A DNA stretch of 64,000 nucleotides. Origin: Pseudoroseicyclus aestuarii (GTDB lineage Bacteria; Pseudomonadota; Alphaproteobacteria; Rhodobacterales; Rhodobacteraceae). The notes under the pieces were generated by a model, which did not search any database, was not told the DNA's origin, and worked only from the letters and a program-made list of their open reading frames with translations. The stretch is taken from assembly GCF_003217255.1 (NCBI RefSeq), contig NZ_QJTE01000003.1:434001-498000 (forward strand), read 5' to 3'. Below, in pieces: positions 48,727-57,511 of the stretch (position 1 is its first letter; each line of letters begins with the position of its first letter). A program made the translations under genes and the position numbers.

Positions 48727-49443
48727 ATGCCATCGCTCGACGACTTCCTGAAGACACGTCCCGCCACCGCTGCCCGGCCCCTGCTGGGCACGACCGTCCT
48801 GCTGGTCGAGGACAGCCGCTTCGCCTCCGAGGCGATGCGTCTGCTCTGCCTGCGCTCGGGCGCGCGCATCCGCCGCGCCGACAGCCTGCAAAGCGCGCGG
48901 CGCCATCTCTGCGTCTACCGCCCGACGGTGGTGGTCGTCGATCTGGGCCTGCCCGACGGCTCCGGCGCCGAGCTGATCGCCGAGCTGGCCGTCGCCGCCC
49001 CCCGCGTCGACGTGCTTTTGGGCACCAGCGGCGATCCCGGCGCGCAGTCCGCCGCGCTGTCCGCCGGGGCCGACGGATTTCTGGAAAAGCCCCTCTCCAG
49101 CCTGGCAGAGTTCCAGGCCGCGATCCTGTCGCACCTGCCGTCCGAGGTCCGGCCCAACGGGCCCCGCGCCGTCGAGGATGAGGCCGTCTATCCCGATCCC
49201 GTGGCCTTCCGGGACGATCTGTCGCTGGTCTCGCGAATCCTGCACGAAGGCGACGCCGAAGGGGCGCAGCTCGATTACATCACGCAGTTCCTGGGCGGCG
49301 TCGCGCGCAGCGCCGGGGATGCCCCGCTCTGGTCCGCCGTCAGCGCCTTCGCCGAGGCGCGCAGCTCCGAGGCCGCGCGGGCGCGGATGTCCGAACTCGC
49401 CGCGCTGGTCGATTCGCGCCTCGAAGGGGCGGGGATGGTGTAG
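48727..49443 (+). CDS. Single-receiver response regulator
   Basis: A 238-residue protein. Residues ~22-138 form a receiver domain: VLLVEDSRFASEAMRLLC (the acidic pair), phosphorylation Asp in VVVVDLGLPDGSG, a conserved Thr/Ser in LLGTSGDPG, and Lys in ADGFLEKPL. The C-terminal ~90 residues are helical and not a known DNA-binding output. No histidine kinase is adjacent, so its partner and output are unknown. Convergent with the DUF1289 gene, with a hairpin terminator between. Confidence 0.87.
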   Translation: MPSLDDFLKTRPATAARPLLGTTVLLVEDSRFASEAMRLLCLRSGARIRRADSLQSARRHLCVYRPTVVVVDLGLPDGSGAELIAELAVAAPRVDVLLGTSGDPGAQSAALSAGADGFLEKPLSSLAEFQAAILSHLPSEVRPNGPRAVEDEAVYPDPVAFRDDLSLVSRILHEGDAEGAQLDYITQFLGGVARSAGDAPLWSAVSAFAEARSSEAARARMSELAALVDSRLEGAGMV

Positions 49444-49492
49444 GTCTCGGTTCAGGCCTTGGGGGCGGCCGCGCAGGCGGCCGGGCGGGCGA

Positions 49493-49538
49493 GGGGGCTC
49501 GATGCCCCCGAAGGTCGCCTCCCCCTCGGGGTGGCGAC
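49493..49538. terminator. Paired hairpins between convergent genes
   Basis: Hairpin 1: GGGGGC (49493-49498) with GCCCCC (49504-49509). Hairpin 2: GTCGCC/GGCGAC (49514-49519 / 49533-49538), extended inward by four C-G pairs around CTC. They lie between the response regulator and the DUF1289 gene and probably stop transcription both ways, although no long T-run follows. Confidence 0.6.
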
Positions 49539-49548
49539 AAGGCTGCGC

Positions 49549-49776
49549 TCAGCCCTCGCTCCTGCGGGTGGCGCGGCCGCGGCGGCGCGCCGGGCTGGCC
49601 CGGCGGGTGGGCAGCTCGGCTAGGACTTCGCGCCGCTCCTCGGTGCTCATCGCGCGCCATGTCGCGATCTCACGCGTCGTGCGGCGGCAGCCGGTGCACA
49701 ATCCGCTGGCCGGATCGATCCGGCAGATCTTGACGCAGGGGTCCTGGGCGTCCTCTGGGGGCAGGGCATCGGGCAT
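49549..49776 (-). CDS. DUF1289 zinc-binding small protein
   Basis: A 75-residue protein whose core [27 protein letters not shown] matches DUF1289, with four cysteines (C-x3-C-x8-C-x2-C pattern) that probably bind zinc or a metal cluster. The tail is rich in Arg and Ala and nucleic-acid-like. Its start codon overlaps the ruvX stop by one base, so it is cotranscribed with ruvX and ccmI. Function unknown. Confidence 0.87.
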   Translation of the reverse strand: MPDALPPEDAQDPCVKICRIDPASGLCTGCRRTTREIATWRAMSTEERREVLAELPTRRASPARRRGRATRRSEG

Positions 49777-50246
49777 CAGCGTCCCTCCATATGGGCCAGC
49801 CGGTCGAGCAGGCCCTGAAGGATGTAGCCCGCCGCGACGTGATCGATAACCTCACCGCGCCGCCGGCGCGAGGCATCCGCCTCGATCAGCGCGCGCTCGG
49901 CCGCCACGGTGGAGAGCCGCTCGTCCCAGAGCATCATCGGCAGCGGCGTCAGGGCCGAGAGGTTGCGGGCGAAGGCGCGGGTCGATTGCGCGCGCGGACC
50001 CTCGCTGCCGTCCATGTTGCGCGGCAGTCCCAGAACCAGCCCCACCGGCGCCCGGCTTTCCAGCGCCGCCAGCAGGGCCTGCGCATCCACCCCGAACTTC
50101 TTGCGCCTGATGGTCGTCAGCGGCGTCGCGACATGGCGCATCCCGTCCGAGACGGCGAGGCCGATGGTCTTGGTGCCCAGATCCAGCGCCGCCAGCGCGC
50201 CGCGCGGCAGTACGGCGGCGAAGGCTTCGGCATCCTCGTGGATCAT
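49776..50246 (-). CDS. ruvX: Putative Holliday junction resolvase / pre-16S rRNA nuclease YqgF
   Basis: A 156-residue RNase H-fold nuclease of the YqgF (RuvX) family. The catalytic acidic residues appear in [16 protein letters not shown], the conserved [14 protein letters not shown] and the [14 protein letters not shown]. The family is essential for 16S rRNA 5'-end trimming in E. coli; the Holliday-junction function is a historical prediction. Its stop is shared with the DUF1289 start and its start overlaps ccmI by four bases. Confidence 0.92.
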   Translation of the reverse strand: MIHEDAEAFAAVLPRGALAALDLGTKTIGLAVSDGMRHVATPLTTIRRKKFGVDAQALLAALESRAPVGLVLGLPRNMDGSEGPRAQSTRAFARNLSALTPLPMMLWDERLSTVAAERALIEADASRRRRGEVIDHVAAGYILQGLLDRLAHMEGR

Positions 50247-51544
50247 TCCGCGCCCTCCGCGCCCGGGGTGAGGTCGATCTCGGCCTCGGTGTCGATGCCG
50301 GCCGCGCGCGCGGCCTCGCGGATCGCCTCCAGCCCCTCGGTGCCGGCGAAGACGGTCTCGGCCTCGGCCCAGATCGCCGCGGCGCGCTCCGTCTCGCCCA
50401 GCACGCCAAGGGTGCGGATCAGCCGCGCCCAGTCGGTTGCGGGGCCGCCCTGCTCGGCCAGCCGCGCGGCAAGCCGCTCGACCATGCCGCGCGCCATCTC
50501 CTGCTGCTGCTCGGGCGTCAGATCCTGCGCCGCCTGAAGATCTTCAGCCGTGGGGCCGGGCTGATCGGGATCCGTCAGCACCGGCGGTGCGCTTGGCGCC
50601 GGCATGGCGGGCGGCGTATAGGGCACCCCGGCGGCATCGGCCGCATCCTCGACCTGCGCGCGTGCGAGGGCGACATGCGGCGATCCGGGCGCGCCGGTCT
50701 CGACCGCCTCGCGCCAGGCGCGGAAGGCGAGGTCGGGCCGCCCGGTCTGCGCGTAAAGCAGCCCCATGTAGTACAGCGCCGCCGAATCCTGCGGCCTCAC
50801 CTCCAGCACCTGCTGGAGCAGGGCCTCCGTCTGCCGCGTGACGACGCCGTTCGCGGCGGCGACCAGCCGGTCGGCCAGCGCGATGCGATCCTCGGGGCCC
50901 GCGGACTCGCCCAGTAGGGCGATCACCTGCTCCTGCGCGCGGGCGGCGGCGGCATATTGCCCGAGGTTGGCCTCGTGCTGCGACAGAAGCTGCCAGCCGG
51001 TCAGATCCTCGGGGCGGGTCGGCACGACCTCGCGCAGGCGCGCGACGCTCTCGAGGTAAGCGGGATCGGCCTCGGGCATCGGCCGGGCAGGGGCCGCCGC
51101 CTCGGCCTCGGCCTGGCTCGGGCGGCTGTCCCGCAGGGCCTCGGCCTCGGCCAGGCGGGCGGCGCGGGGACGGTCGGCGGCGCCGGGCTGGCCGAGCGCG
51201 GCATAGAGCAGCGGCACGCCGACCAGCAGCAGCAGGCCGATGGCGGCTGCCGCGACAAGGCTGGCGCGGCGGCCCGCCGGGGCGGGCCCCGCTGCGCCGC
51301 CGCGGCTTGCGGCCAGCAGCCGGCGCGCGATCTCGGTGCGGGCCTGCTCTGCCTCCTCGGGGGCGATCAGCCCGCGGTCGAGGTCGCGGTCGATCTCGGC
51401 CATCTGCGCACGGTAGAAGGCCGCGTCATCGCTCGCGCCGGGCGCCTCGGGTGCGGCGGGCCCGGCCTGGCGGCGCAGCAGCGCCGCGGCCAGCGCCGCG
51501 CCGACGAGCAGGGCAAGCAGGATGGCGGTAATCCAGAACAGCAT
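50243..51544 (-). CDS. ccmI: Cytochrome c biogenesis protein CcmI
   Basis: A 433-residue inner-membrane protein with two membrane helices (about residues 2-22 and 93-118) and a periplasmic C-terminal TPR domain from about 160 to 290. The N-terminal cytoplasmic loop starting [35 protein letters not shown] is the CcmI signature. It chaperones apocytochrome c to the haem ligation complex. No ccm genes are next to it. The long acidic, Ala/Pro-rich C-terminal part is typical of Rhodobacteraceae. The ATG at 51544 is preferred; upstream in-frame codons are unlike the family. Confidence 0.93.
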   Translation of the reverse strand: MLFWITAILLALLVGAALAAALLRRQAGPAAPEAPGASDDAAFYRAQMAEIDRDLDRGLIAPEEAEQARTEIARRLLAASRGGAAGPAPAGRRASLVAAAAIGLLLLVGVPLLYAALGQPGAADRPRAARLAEAEALRDSRPSQAEAEAAAPARPMPEADPAYLESVARLREVVPTRPEDLTGWQLLSQHEANLGQYAAAARAQEQVIALLGESAGPEDRIALADRLVAAANGVVTRQTEALLQQVLEVRPQDSAALYYMGLLYAQTGRPDLAFRAWREAVETGAPGSPHVALARAQVEDAADAAGVPYTPPAMPAPSAPPVLTDPDQPGPTAEDLQAAQDLTPEQQQEMARGMVERLAARLAEQGGPATDWARLIRTLGVLGETERAAAIWAEAETVFAGTEGLEAIREAARAAGIDTEAEIDLTPGAEGAE

Positions 51545-51736
51545 GGGATCCTTTCGCACGGCGGCATGGGCGGTGCGGGGCGCTTCTATCCTCGCCCCCG
51601 GCAGGGCGAAAGCCCGCAGCCGGCCGGTGTCGCAATCACGCCGCGGCCTGCCGCAGTCAAGCGTCCCGGAGGGGCGGGCCGGGTGCAGGGTGCGAGACAG
51701 CGCCCGCCCGGGCGCCGGATCGGAAAGGGGCCAGGT

Positions 51737-52984
51737 TTGCAGCGATATTCGGTCTTTGCCCTGGCGCGCCAGGCCCGCCGGCATCACCTGGGCTGGCAGC
51801 GCGCCTGGCGCGACGCCCAGCCGAAACGCGCCTACGATGTCGTGATCGTCGGTGCCGGCGGACACGGGTTGGCGACGGCCTATTACCTTGGCAAGAATCA
51901 CGGCATCACCAATGTCGCGATCCTCGAGAAGGGCTGGCTCGGCGGCGGCAACACCGGCCGGAACACGACGATCATCCGCAGCAACTACCTGCAGGACGCG
52001 TCCGCCGCGCTGTATGAAAAATCGCGCAGCCTCTACGAGACGCTAAGCCAGGAGCTGAACTACAACGTCATGTATTCGCCGCGCGGCGTGATGATGCTGG
52101 CGCAGACCGAAGGAGAGGTGCGCGGCTACCGCCGCACCGCCCATGCCAACAGCCTGCAGGGCGTCGCGACCGAATTCATCGGCCCCGAGCGGGTGAAGCA
52201 GCTCTGCCCGATCATCGAGACCAAGGGCCCGCGCTACCCGGTGCTGGGCGCGCTGTGGCAGCCGCGCGGCGGCACTGCGCGGCACGACGCCGTCGCCTGG
52301 GGCTATGCCCGCGCCTGTTCCGACATGGGCATGGACATCATCCAGCGCTGCGAGGTGACCGGCATCAGCAGCGAGAACGGCCATGTCACCGGCGTCGAGA
52401 CGACGCGCGGCTCCATCGCCACGCGCAAGCTGGCGCTGGTGACGGCGGGCCATTCCTCGGTCCTGGCCGAGATGGCCGGCTTCCGCCTGCCGATCGAGAG
52501 CCTGCCGCTGCAGGCGCTGGTGAGCGAGCCGATCAAGCCCTGCATGGATGTCGTCGTCATGGCCAACACGGTGCACGGCTACATGAGCCAGTCCGACAAG
52601 GGCGAGATGGTGATCGGCGGCGGCACGGACGGATACAATGCCTATACCCAGCGCGGATCGTTTCACCATATCGAGGAGACGGTGCGCGCCCTCGTCGAGA
52701 CCTTTCCGATCATCAGCCGCCTGAAGATGCTGCGCCAATGGGGCGGCATCGTCGACATGACGGGCGACCGCTCGCCCATCCTCTCGACCACGCCGGTGGG
52801 CGGGATTTTCGTGAATTGCGGCTGGGGAACCGGCGGTTTCAAGGCAATTCCGGGCTCTGGCTGGGCGATGGCCGACCTGCTGGCGCGCGGCGCGCCGGGC
52901 CCGATCGCCGGCCCATTCGGGCTGGAGCGGTTCCGCGAAGGGCGGATGATCGACGAAAGCGTGGCGGCGGGGGTGGCGCATTGA
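51737..52984 (+). CDS. soxB: Sarcosine oxidase subunit beta (TTG start)
   Basis: A 415-residue FAD/FMN flavoprotein subunit of heterotetrameric sarcosine oxidase, which demethylates sarcosine to glycine, giving formaldehyde/5,10-methylene-THF and H2O2. The Rossmann motif is VVIVGAGGHGLATAYYLGK, with GWLGGGNTGRNTTIIRSNY and the active-site region GGIVDMTGDRSPIL. The family begins (M)QRYSVFA; here the codon is TTG at 51737, with no ATG nearby in frame, so a TTG start is inferred. An upstream frame continues for 780 bases but shadows ccmI. It opens a sox operon now split from soxD by the gene at 53064. Confidence 0.9.
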   Translation: MQRYSVFALARQARRHHLGWQRAWRDAQPKRAYDVVIVGAGGHGLATAYYLGKNHGITNVAILEKGWLGGGNTGRNTTIIRSNYLQDASAALYEKSRSLYETLSQELNYNVMYSPRGVMMLAQTEGEVRGYRRTAHANSLQGVATEFIGPERVKQLCPIIETKGPRYPVLGALWQPRGGTARHDAVAWGYARACSDMGMDIIQRCEVTGISSENGHVTGVETTRGSIATRKLALVTAGHSSVLAEMAGFRLPIESLPLQALVSEPIKPCMDVVVMANTVHGYMSQSDKGEMVIGGGTDGYNAYTQRGSFHHIEETVRALVETFPIISRLKMLRQWGGIVDMTGDRSPILSTTPVGGIFVNCGWGTGGFKAIPGSGWAMADLLARGAPGPIAGPFGLERFREGRMIDESVAAGVAH

Positions 52985-53005
52985 GCATGCTTCCGCCTAC
53001 CGCCC

Positions 53006-53031
53006 GGAACTTGGGCACATCAAATTCCGTT
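53006..53031 (+). promoter_or_regulatory. EcfG-type general-stress promoter
   Basis: GGAAC (53006-53010) and CGTT (53028-53031) are separated by exactly 17 bases. This is the consensus of the alphaproteobacterial general-stress sigma factor EcfG (GGAAC-N16/17-CGTT). It lies 33 bases before the ATG at 53064. Match is by eye; whether the organism has EcfG is not known from this window. Confidence 0.72.
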
Positions 53032-53063
53032 GTAGAGCGAACCACAAATAGGAAGCTCTGCAT

Positions 53064-53564
53064 ATGTCCGATCCCAACACCACTCCGCCCCGCCGCAGCG
53101 GCGGCGCCACGACGGCCATCGTCGCTGCCATCGTCGTGGTGGTGGTCATCGTCCTGTACTTCATCTTCGCCGGCACCAACGAGGTCGAAGAGCCCGTGGC
53201 CGTCGACGAGACGGGTGTCACGATCGAGAACAACGTCGATGCTGCCGCCGACTCCGTCGATGACGCCGCCGACGAGGCTGCTGTCGAGACCGGCGAAGCG
53301 CTCGACGAGACTGGCGATGCGCTGGAGAATGCTGGCGACGCGACCGAGAACGCTGCCGAGGACGCCGCCGCCGCCACGGGCAACGCCCTGGAAGACGCTG
53401 GCGACGCGACCGAGAACGCCGCTGAAAGCGCCGTCGACACCACCGGCGATGCCATCGACGAAGCCGGCGACGAGCTGGAAGAAGCCGGCGACGCGACCGA
53501 GAACGCCGTCGAAGGCGCCGTTCGGGAAGTCGACGAAGAGACCGACACCGAAACCAATCCGTAA
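53064..53564 (+). CDS. Membrane-anchored acidic repeat protein in the sox operon
   Basis: A 166-residue protein. A polar N-terminus of 14 residues precedes one membrane helix (about 15-36, ATTAIVAAIVVVVVIVLYFIF). The rest is an acidic Ala/Asp/Glu/Thr/Asn-rich repeat region; GDATENA occurs three times, and similar heptad-like units (GDALENA, GNALEDA, GDAIDEA) alternate. This suggests an amphipathic helical rod in the periplasm or cytoplasm. It resembles small stress proteins with repeated A-x-x-T-x-x-A units, but no family name is safe. It lies between soxB and soxD on the same strand, with its own stress-type promoter, and is unrelated to sarcosine metabolism by sequence. Confidence 0.7.
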   Translation: MSDPNTTPPRRSGGATTAIVAAIVVVVVIVLYFIFAGTNEVEEPVAVDETGVTIENNVDAAADSVDDAADEAAVETGEALDETGDALENAGDATENAAEDAAAATGNALEDAGDATENAAESAVDTTGDAIDEAGDELEEAGDATENAVEGAVREVDEETDTETNP

Positions 53565-53606
53565 CTGGCTTGCGCGCGCTCTCCCGCTCGCGCGGGGGGG
53601 CGCATC

Positions 53607-53930
53607 ATGCTGATACTGACCTGTCCCTACTGCGGCGTGGCCGCGGACGAGACGGAACTCTCCCCCGGCGGCGAGGCGCATCTTCACCGCGCCGGCCCCG
53701 GCTCGGAGGATGCCTCGGTCGAGGCCTATCTTTACCATCGCAGCAACCCCAAGGGCGTCCACTTCGAGCGTTGGCGGCATGCCTATGGCTGCGGAAAGTG
53801 GTTCCACTCCGCGCGCGACACCGCGACCAACGACGTCTTCGGCACCTATCCCGCGCAGGTCACCGAGACGCCCCAGAACATCCTCGAAGCCATCGCGCAG
53901 CGCCGTCCCGGCTGGGAGCGCCCGCAATGA
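53607..53930 (+). CDS. soxD: Sarcosine oxidase subunit delta
   Basis: A 107-residue subunit with the N-terminal zinc-binding LTCPYCGVAADETELSPGGEAHLHR and YGCGKWFHSARDT; the four zinc ligands of SoxD are Cys and His of these blocks. The rest (AYLYHRSNPKGVHFERWRHAYGCGKWFHSARDTAT) is typical. The stop overlaps soxA by four bases (ATGA). Confidence 0.95.
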   Translation: MLILTCPYCGVAADETELSPGGEAHLHRAGPGSEDASVEAYLYHRSNPKGVHFERWRHAYGCGKWFHSARDTATNDVFGTYPAQVTETPQNILEAIAQRRPGWERPQ

Positions 53931-56923
53931 GCCGCCGTCTCGAAACCGGGGGTCTGTTCATCGACCGCAACGCGCCGATGGGCTTCACCTTCGACGGCAA
54001 GGACCGCGGCGGCTTTGGCGGCGACACGCTGGCCTCGGCCCTTCTGGCCTGCGGGCAGCTCGTGATGGGCCGGTCGTTCAAGTATCACCGCCAGCGCGGC
54101 CCCGTCAGCTGCGGGGCCGAAGAGCCCAATGCCCTTGTTGGCCTTGGCGAGGGCGGGCTGTTCGAGCCCAATGCCCGCGCCACCATCACCCCGCTGACCG
54201 AGGGGCTGCGCGCGATCAGCCAGAACCGCTGGCCCAGCCTCGCCTTCGATATCGGCGCGGTGAACGCGAAGCTGTCGAAATTCCTGCCCGCCGGCTTCTA
54301 TTACAAGACCTTTCTCTGGCCGCGCGCGTTCTGGAAGCATGTCTACGAGCCGGCGATCCGCCGCAGCGCGGGCCTGGGCAAGCCGCCCTCGCAGCCCGAT
54401 GCGGATCGCTACGAGCAGGTGAACACCGCCGCCGATGTGCTGATCGCCGGGGGCGGGGTCGCCGGGCTTGCTGCCGCGATGGAGGCCGGGCGGAACGGTG
54501 CCCGGGTGATCCTGATGGAGCAGGGGCCCCGCTGGGGCGGCCGCGCCCTGATCGACGCCCCCCTGACCGGAGAGACCATCGACGGCCAGCCCGCCGCAGA
54601 CTGGATCGAGATGGCCGTCGATACGCTCGAGACCATGCCGAACGTGACGATGCGGCTGCACACGCAGGTCAGCGGCGTCTTCGATCACGGCTTCGCCCTG
54701 GCCGAAGAGCGCTGCGCCGACGCCGGCCCCGCGCCGGTGCGGGCACGCCTCTGGCGCATCCGCGCGCGGCGCATCGTCACGGCGCAGGGCGCGATCGAGC
54801 GTCCGCTGGCCTTTGCCGGCAACGACGTGCCGGGGGTGATGCTGGCCGGGGCGGTGCGTGACTATGCTGTGGGCTACGGCGTCGCGGTGGGTGAGCGCGT
54901 GGTCGTGGTGACGGCGGGCGACGACGGCTACCGCACCGCGATCGCGCTCGTCGAGGCTGGCCTTGCCGTGCCCGCCCTGCTCGACGTCCGGCGCGGCGCG
55001 ACCGGCCCGCTGGTGGAGCGCGCCCAGGCCCTTGGCATCCGCATCGAAGAGGGGCGCGGCATTGCCCATGTCAGCGGCGGCCAGTCCGTCACGGGTGTGT
55101 CGATCTGTGCGCAGGACGGCCCCGGCGAAGTGATCGAGGAGATCGCCTGCGACGCCGTCGCCATGTCGGGCGGCTGGTCGCCTGCCGTCCACCTCTGGAG
55201 CCAGGCGGGTGGCAAGCTGACCTGGGACGAGGGCGCGGCGATGTTCCGGCCCGATCACGCCCGCCCGCCGACCGGCGCCGATGGCAGCGGCTTCGTCCTG
55301 CCCGCGGGCGGCAGCGACGGCGCGGCCTCGACCGAAGACGCGTTGCGCAGCGGGGCCGAGGCCGGGCGCCTCGCCGCCGAAGGCGGCGTGCCGGCGGATC
55401 TCGCGCCGCCGCAGGCCGCGCCGATGCCGCAGGTCTGGGTCATGCCGCGGGACGCCGGCCTCGCGCTGCGCGAGAAGATGTGGCTCGATTTCCAGAACGA
55501 CGTGAAGGTTTCCGACGTGGAGCTTGCGGCCCGCGAGGGATATCGCAGCGTCGAACATGCCAAGCGCTACACCACGCTTGGCATGGCGACCGACCAGGGC
55601 AAGCTCAGCAATATCGGCGGCCTTGCGACGCTGGGCCATGCGCTGGGCGAGGCGATCCCGCAGGTCGGCACCACCACCTTCCGCCCGCCCTGGACGCCGA
55701 TCATCCTCGGCTCCATCGCCGGAAGCGCCACGGGCGCGCAGTTCCAGCCGGTGCGGCGCACGCCGATGCAGGACTGGCATGACGCGAACGGCGCGGACTA
55801 TGAACCCGTCGGCCAGTGGCGCCGCCCCTACAGCTACCCGCGCGAGGGCGAGGATCGCGAGGCCGCCGCGCAGCGCGAGACGCGCGCCGTGCGCGAGGCG
55901 GTGGGGCTGCTGGACGCAAGCACGCTGGGCAAGATCGTGGTGAAGGGCCCCGATGCCGGGCGCTTCATGGACATGATCTACACCAACATGATGAGCAACC
56001 TCGCCGTCGGCCGCTGCCGCTATGGCCTGATCTGCAACGACAGCGGGTTCCTGATGGACGACGGCGTGGTCGCGCGCCTGTCGGAGGATACCTGGCTGTG
56101 CCACACCACCACCGGCGGGGCCGAGCATATCCATGCGCATATGGAGGAATGGCTGCAGACAGAATGGTGGGACTGGCAGGTCTATACCGCCAACCTGACC
56201 GAGCAATTCGCGCAGGTCGTCGTGGCCGGCCCGCAGGCGCGCAAGCTTCTGGACCGGCTGGGCGGCATGGATGTCAGCCGCGAGGCGATGCCCTTCATGT
56301 CCTGGGCCGAGGGCAGCCTGCACGGCTTCGATGCGCGGGTCTTCCGCATCTCCTTCTCGGGCGAGGTCTCCTACGAGGTGTCGGTCCGCGCGAGCGAGGG
56401 GGCCGAGCTTTGGCAGGCGCTGCTGGAAGAGGGCGAGGATCTGGGCGTCACCCCCTACGGCACCGAGGCGATGCACATCCTGCGGGCCGAGAAGGGCTAC
56501 GTGATGATCGGCGAGGAATCCGATGGCACGATCACCCCGCAGGATCTGAACCTTGGCTGGGCGGTGTCGAAGAAGAAGGCCGATTTCATCGGCAAGCGCG
56601 GGCTGACGCGCAGCCACCTCGCCGATCCCGAAAGGCCGAGGCTGGTGGGTCTGCGTAGCCTCGACGGCACGGTGATCGAGGCGGGCGCGCAGGTCGTGGG
56701 GCCGGGCGTGACGCCGACCGGGCAGAACGCGACAGAGGGGCGCGTCACATCGAGCTACCATTCGCCCACCTTCGGGCACGGCATCGCCATGGCGCTGATC
56801 CGGCGCGGCCCCGAGCGGCTGGGCGAGACCGTCGAGGTCACGCGCATCGGCGGCGGCCGGCAGAAGGCGGTTCTGGTGGACCCGGTGCTCTATGACGCGA
56901 AAGGAGACCGCCTCAATGGCTGA
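53927..56923 (+). CDS. soxA: Sarcosine oxidase subunit alpha
   Basis: A 998-residue, multi-domain subunit. The N-terminus (MSRRLETGGLFIDRNAPMGFTFDGK..., SFKYHRQRGPVSCGAEEPNALV) is followed by the NAD-binding domain with DVLIAGGGVAGLAAAMEAGRNGARVILMEQGPRWGG. The C-terminal ~370 residues form a GcvT-like tetrahydrofolate-binding domain (VRLTVAD-type, with FSGEVSYEVSV and the LNLGWAVSKKKADFIGKR end). It channels imine formaldehyde to folate in the SoxABDG complex. Length and order are as in other SoxA. It overlaps soxD by four bases and soxG by eight. Confidence 0.96.
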   Translation: MSRRLETGGLFIDRNAPMGFTFDGKDRGGFGGDTLASALLACGQLVMGRSFKYHRQRGPVSCGAEEPNALVGLGEGGLFEPNARATITPLTEGLRAISQNRWPSLAFDIGAVNAKLSKFLPAGFYYKTFLWPRAFWKHVYEPAIRRSAGLGKPPSQPDADRYEQVNTAADVLIAGGGVAGLAAAMEAGRNGARVILMEQGPRWGGRALIDAPLTGETIDGQPAADWIEMAVDTLETMPNVTMRLHTQVSGVFDHGFALAEERCADAGPAPVRARLWRIRARRIVTAQGAIERPLAFAGNDVPGVMLAGAVRDYAVGYGVAVGERVVVVTAGDDGYRTAIALVEAGLAVPALLDVRRGATGPLVERAQALGIRIEEGRGIAHVSGGQSVTGVSICAQDGPGEVIEEIACDAVAMSGGWSPAVHLWSQAGGKLTWDEGAAMFRPDHARPPTGADGSGFVLPAGGSDGAASTEDALRSGAEAGRLAAEGGVPADLAPPQAAPMPQVWVMPRDAGLALREKMWLDFQNDVKVSDVELAAREGYRSVEHAKRYTTLGMATDQGKLSNIGGLATLGHALGEAIPQVGTTTFRPPWTPIILGSIAGSATGAQFQPVRRTPMQDWHDANGADYEPVGQWRRPYSYPREGEDREAAAQRETRAVREAVGLLDASTLGKIVVKGPDAGRFMDMIYTNMMSNLAVGRCRYGLICNDSGFLMDDGVVARLSEDTWLCHTTTGGAEHIHAHMEEWLQTEWWDWQVYTANLTEQFAQVVVAGPQARKLLDRLGGMDVSREAMPFMSWAEGSLHGFDARVFRISFSGEVSYEVSVRASEGAELWQALLEEGEDLGVTPYGTEAMHILRAEKGYVMIGEESDGTITPQDLNLGWAVSKKKADFIGKRGLTRSHLADPERPRLVGLRSLDGTVIEAGAQVVGPGVTPTGQNATEGRVTSSYHSPTFGHGIAMALIRRGPERLGETVEVTRIGGGRQKAVLVDPVLYDAKGDRLNG

Positions 56924-57440
56924 GATCACGGTGACGCGCCGCACGCCCGGCATGGTCCTGCTGCGCGGCGATCTGTCCTCTGACGCGCTGCGCGAGGCGG
57001 CCAGCGCCGTGGCGGGCGCGCCGATGCCCGAGCGGCGGCAGGCCTCTCTCTCCGGCGACACGGGCATCCTCTGGATGTCGCCGGACGAGGCGCTGATCCT
57101 GCTGCCGGAGGGCCGCGCCGCAGAGGCCGCGCGCGCGCTGTCGCAGCGGCTGGAGGGGGTGCATCACCTGGCCCTCGACCTCTCGGACGCCCGCGCCGTC
57201 TTCGAGATCGAGGGGCCTTGGCTGCGCGAGGTGCTGGCCAAGCTCTCGCCCGCCGATCTGCACCCCGAGGCTTTGCCCCTGCTCGAGGTGCGGCGCACGC
57301 GGCTGGCGCAGGTGCCCGCCGCCTTCTGGATCGAGGCAGAGGGGCGCGCGCGGCTGATCTGCTTCCGCTCTGTCGCGGACTACGTCGAAGGGCTGCTGCG
57401 CCGCTCGGTCGAGGACGGGCCTGTGGGGCTTTTCGCCTGA
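56916..57440 (+). CDS. soxG: Sarcosine oxidase subunit gamma
   Basis: A 174-residue GcvT-like subunit: TGILWMSPDEALILLPEG, the VHHLALDLSDARAVFEIEGPWLREVLAKL segment and LAQVPAAFWIEAEG are characteristic. The ATG at 56916 overlaps the last codons of soxA; in the family the N-terminus begins MAE..VTRRTPG, as here. A longer in-frame start at 56892 lies inside soxA. It ends the sox operon. Confidence 0.92.
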   Translation: MAEITVTRRTPGMVLLRGDLSSDALREAASAVAGAPMPERRQASLSGDTGILWMSPDEALILLPEGRAAEAARALSQRLEGVHHLALDLSDARAVFEIEGPWLREVLAKLSPADLHPEALPLLEVRRTRLAQVPAAFWIEAEGRARLICFRSVADYVEGLLRRSVEDGPVGLFA

Positions 57441-57511
57441 GGACCCCGCCGCGCGAAATAGACGCCCGATTTCCGTGCGCAGCGGCGGGCGGCGTGCGCT
57501 AGGACGGGGGC

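Noticed and set aside
53846-57067. A minus-strand open frame of over 1000 codons opposite soxA and soxG
   Set aside because: Shadow of high-GC coding sequence; composition is His/Arg/Asp-rich and unlike any protein family.
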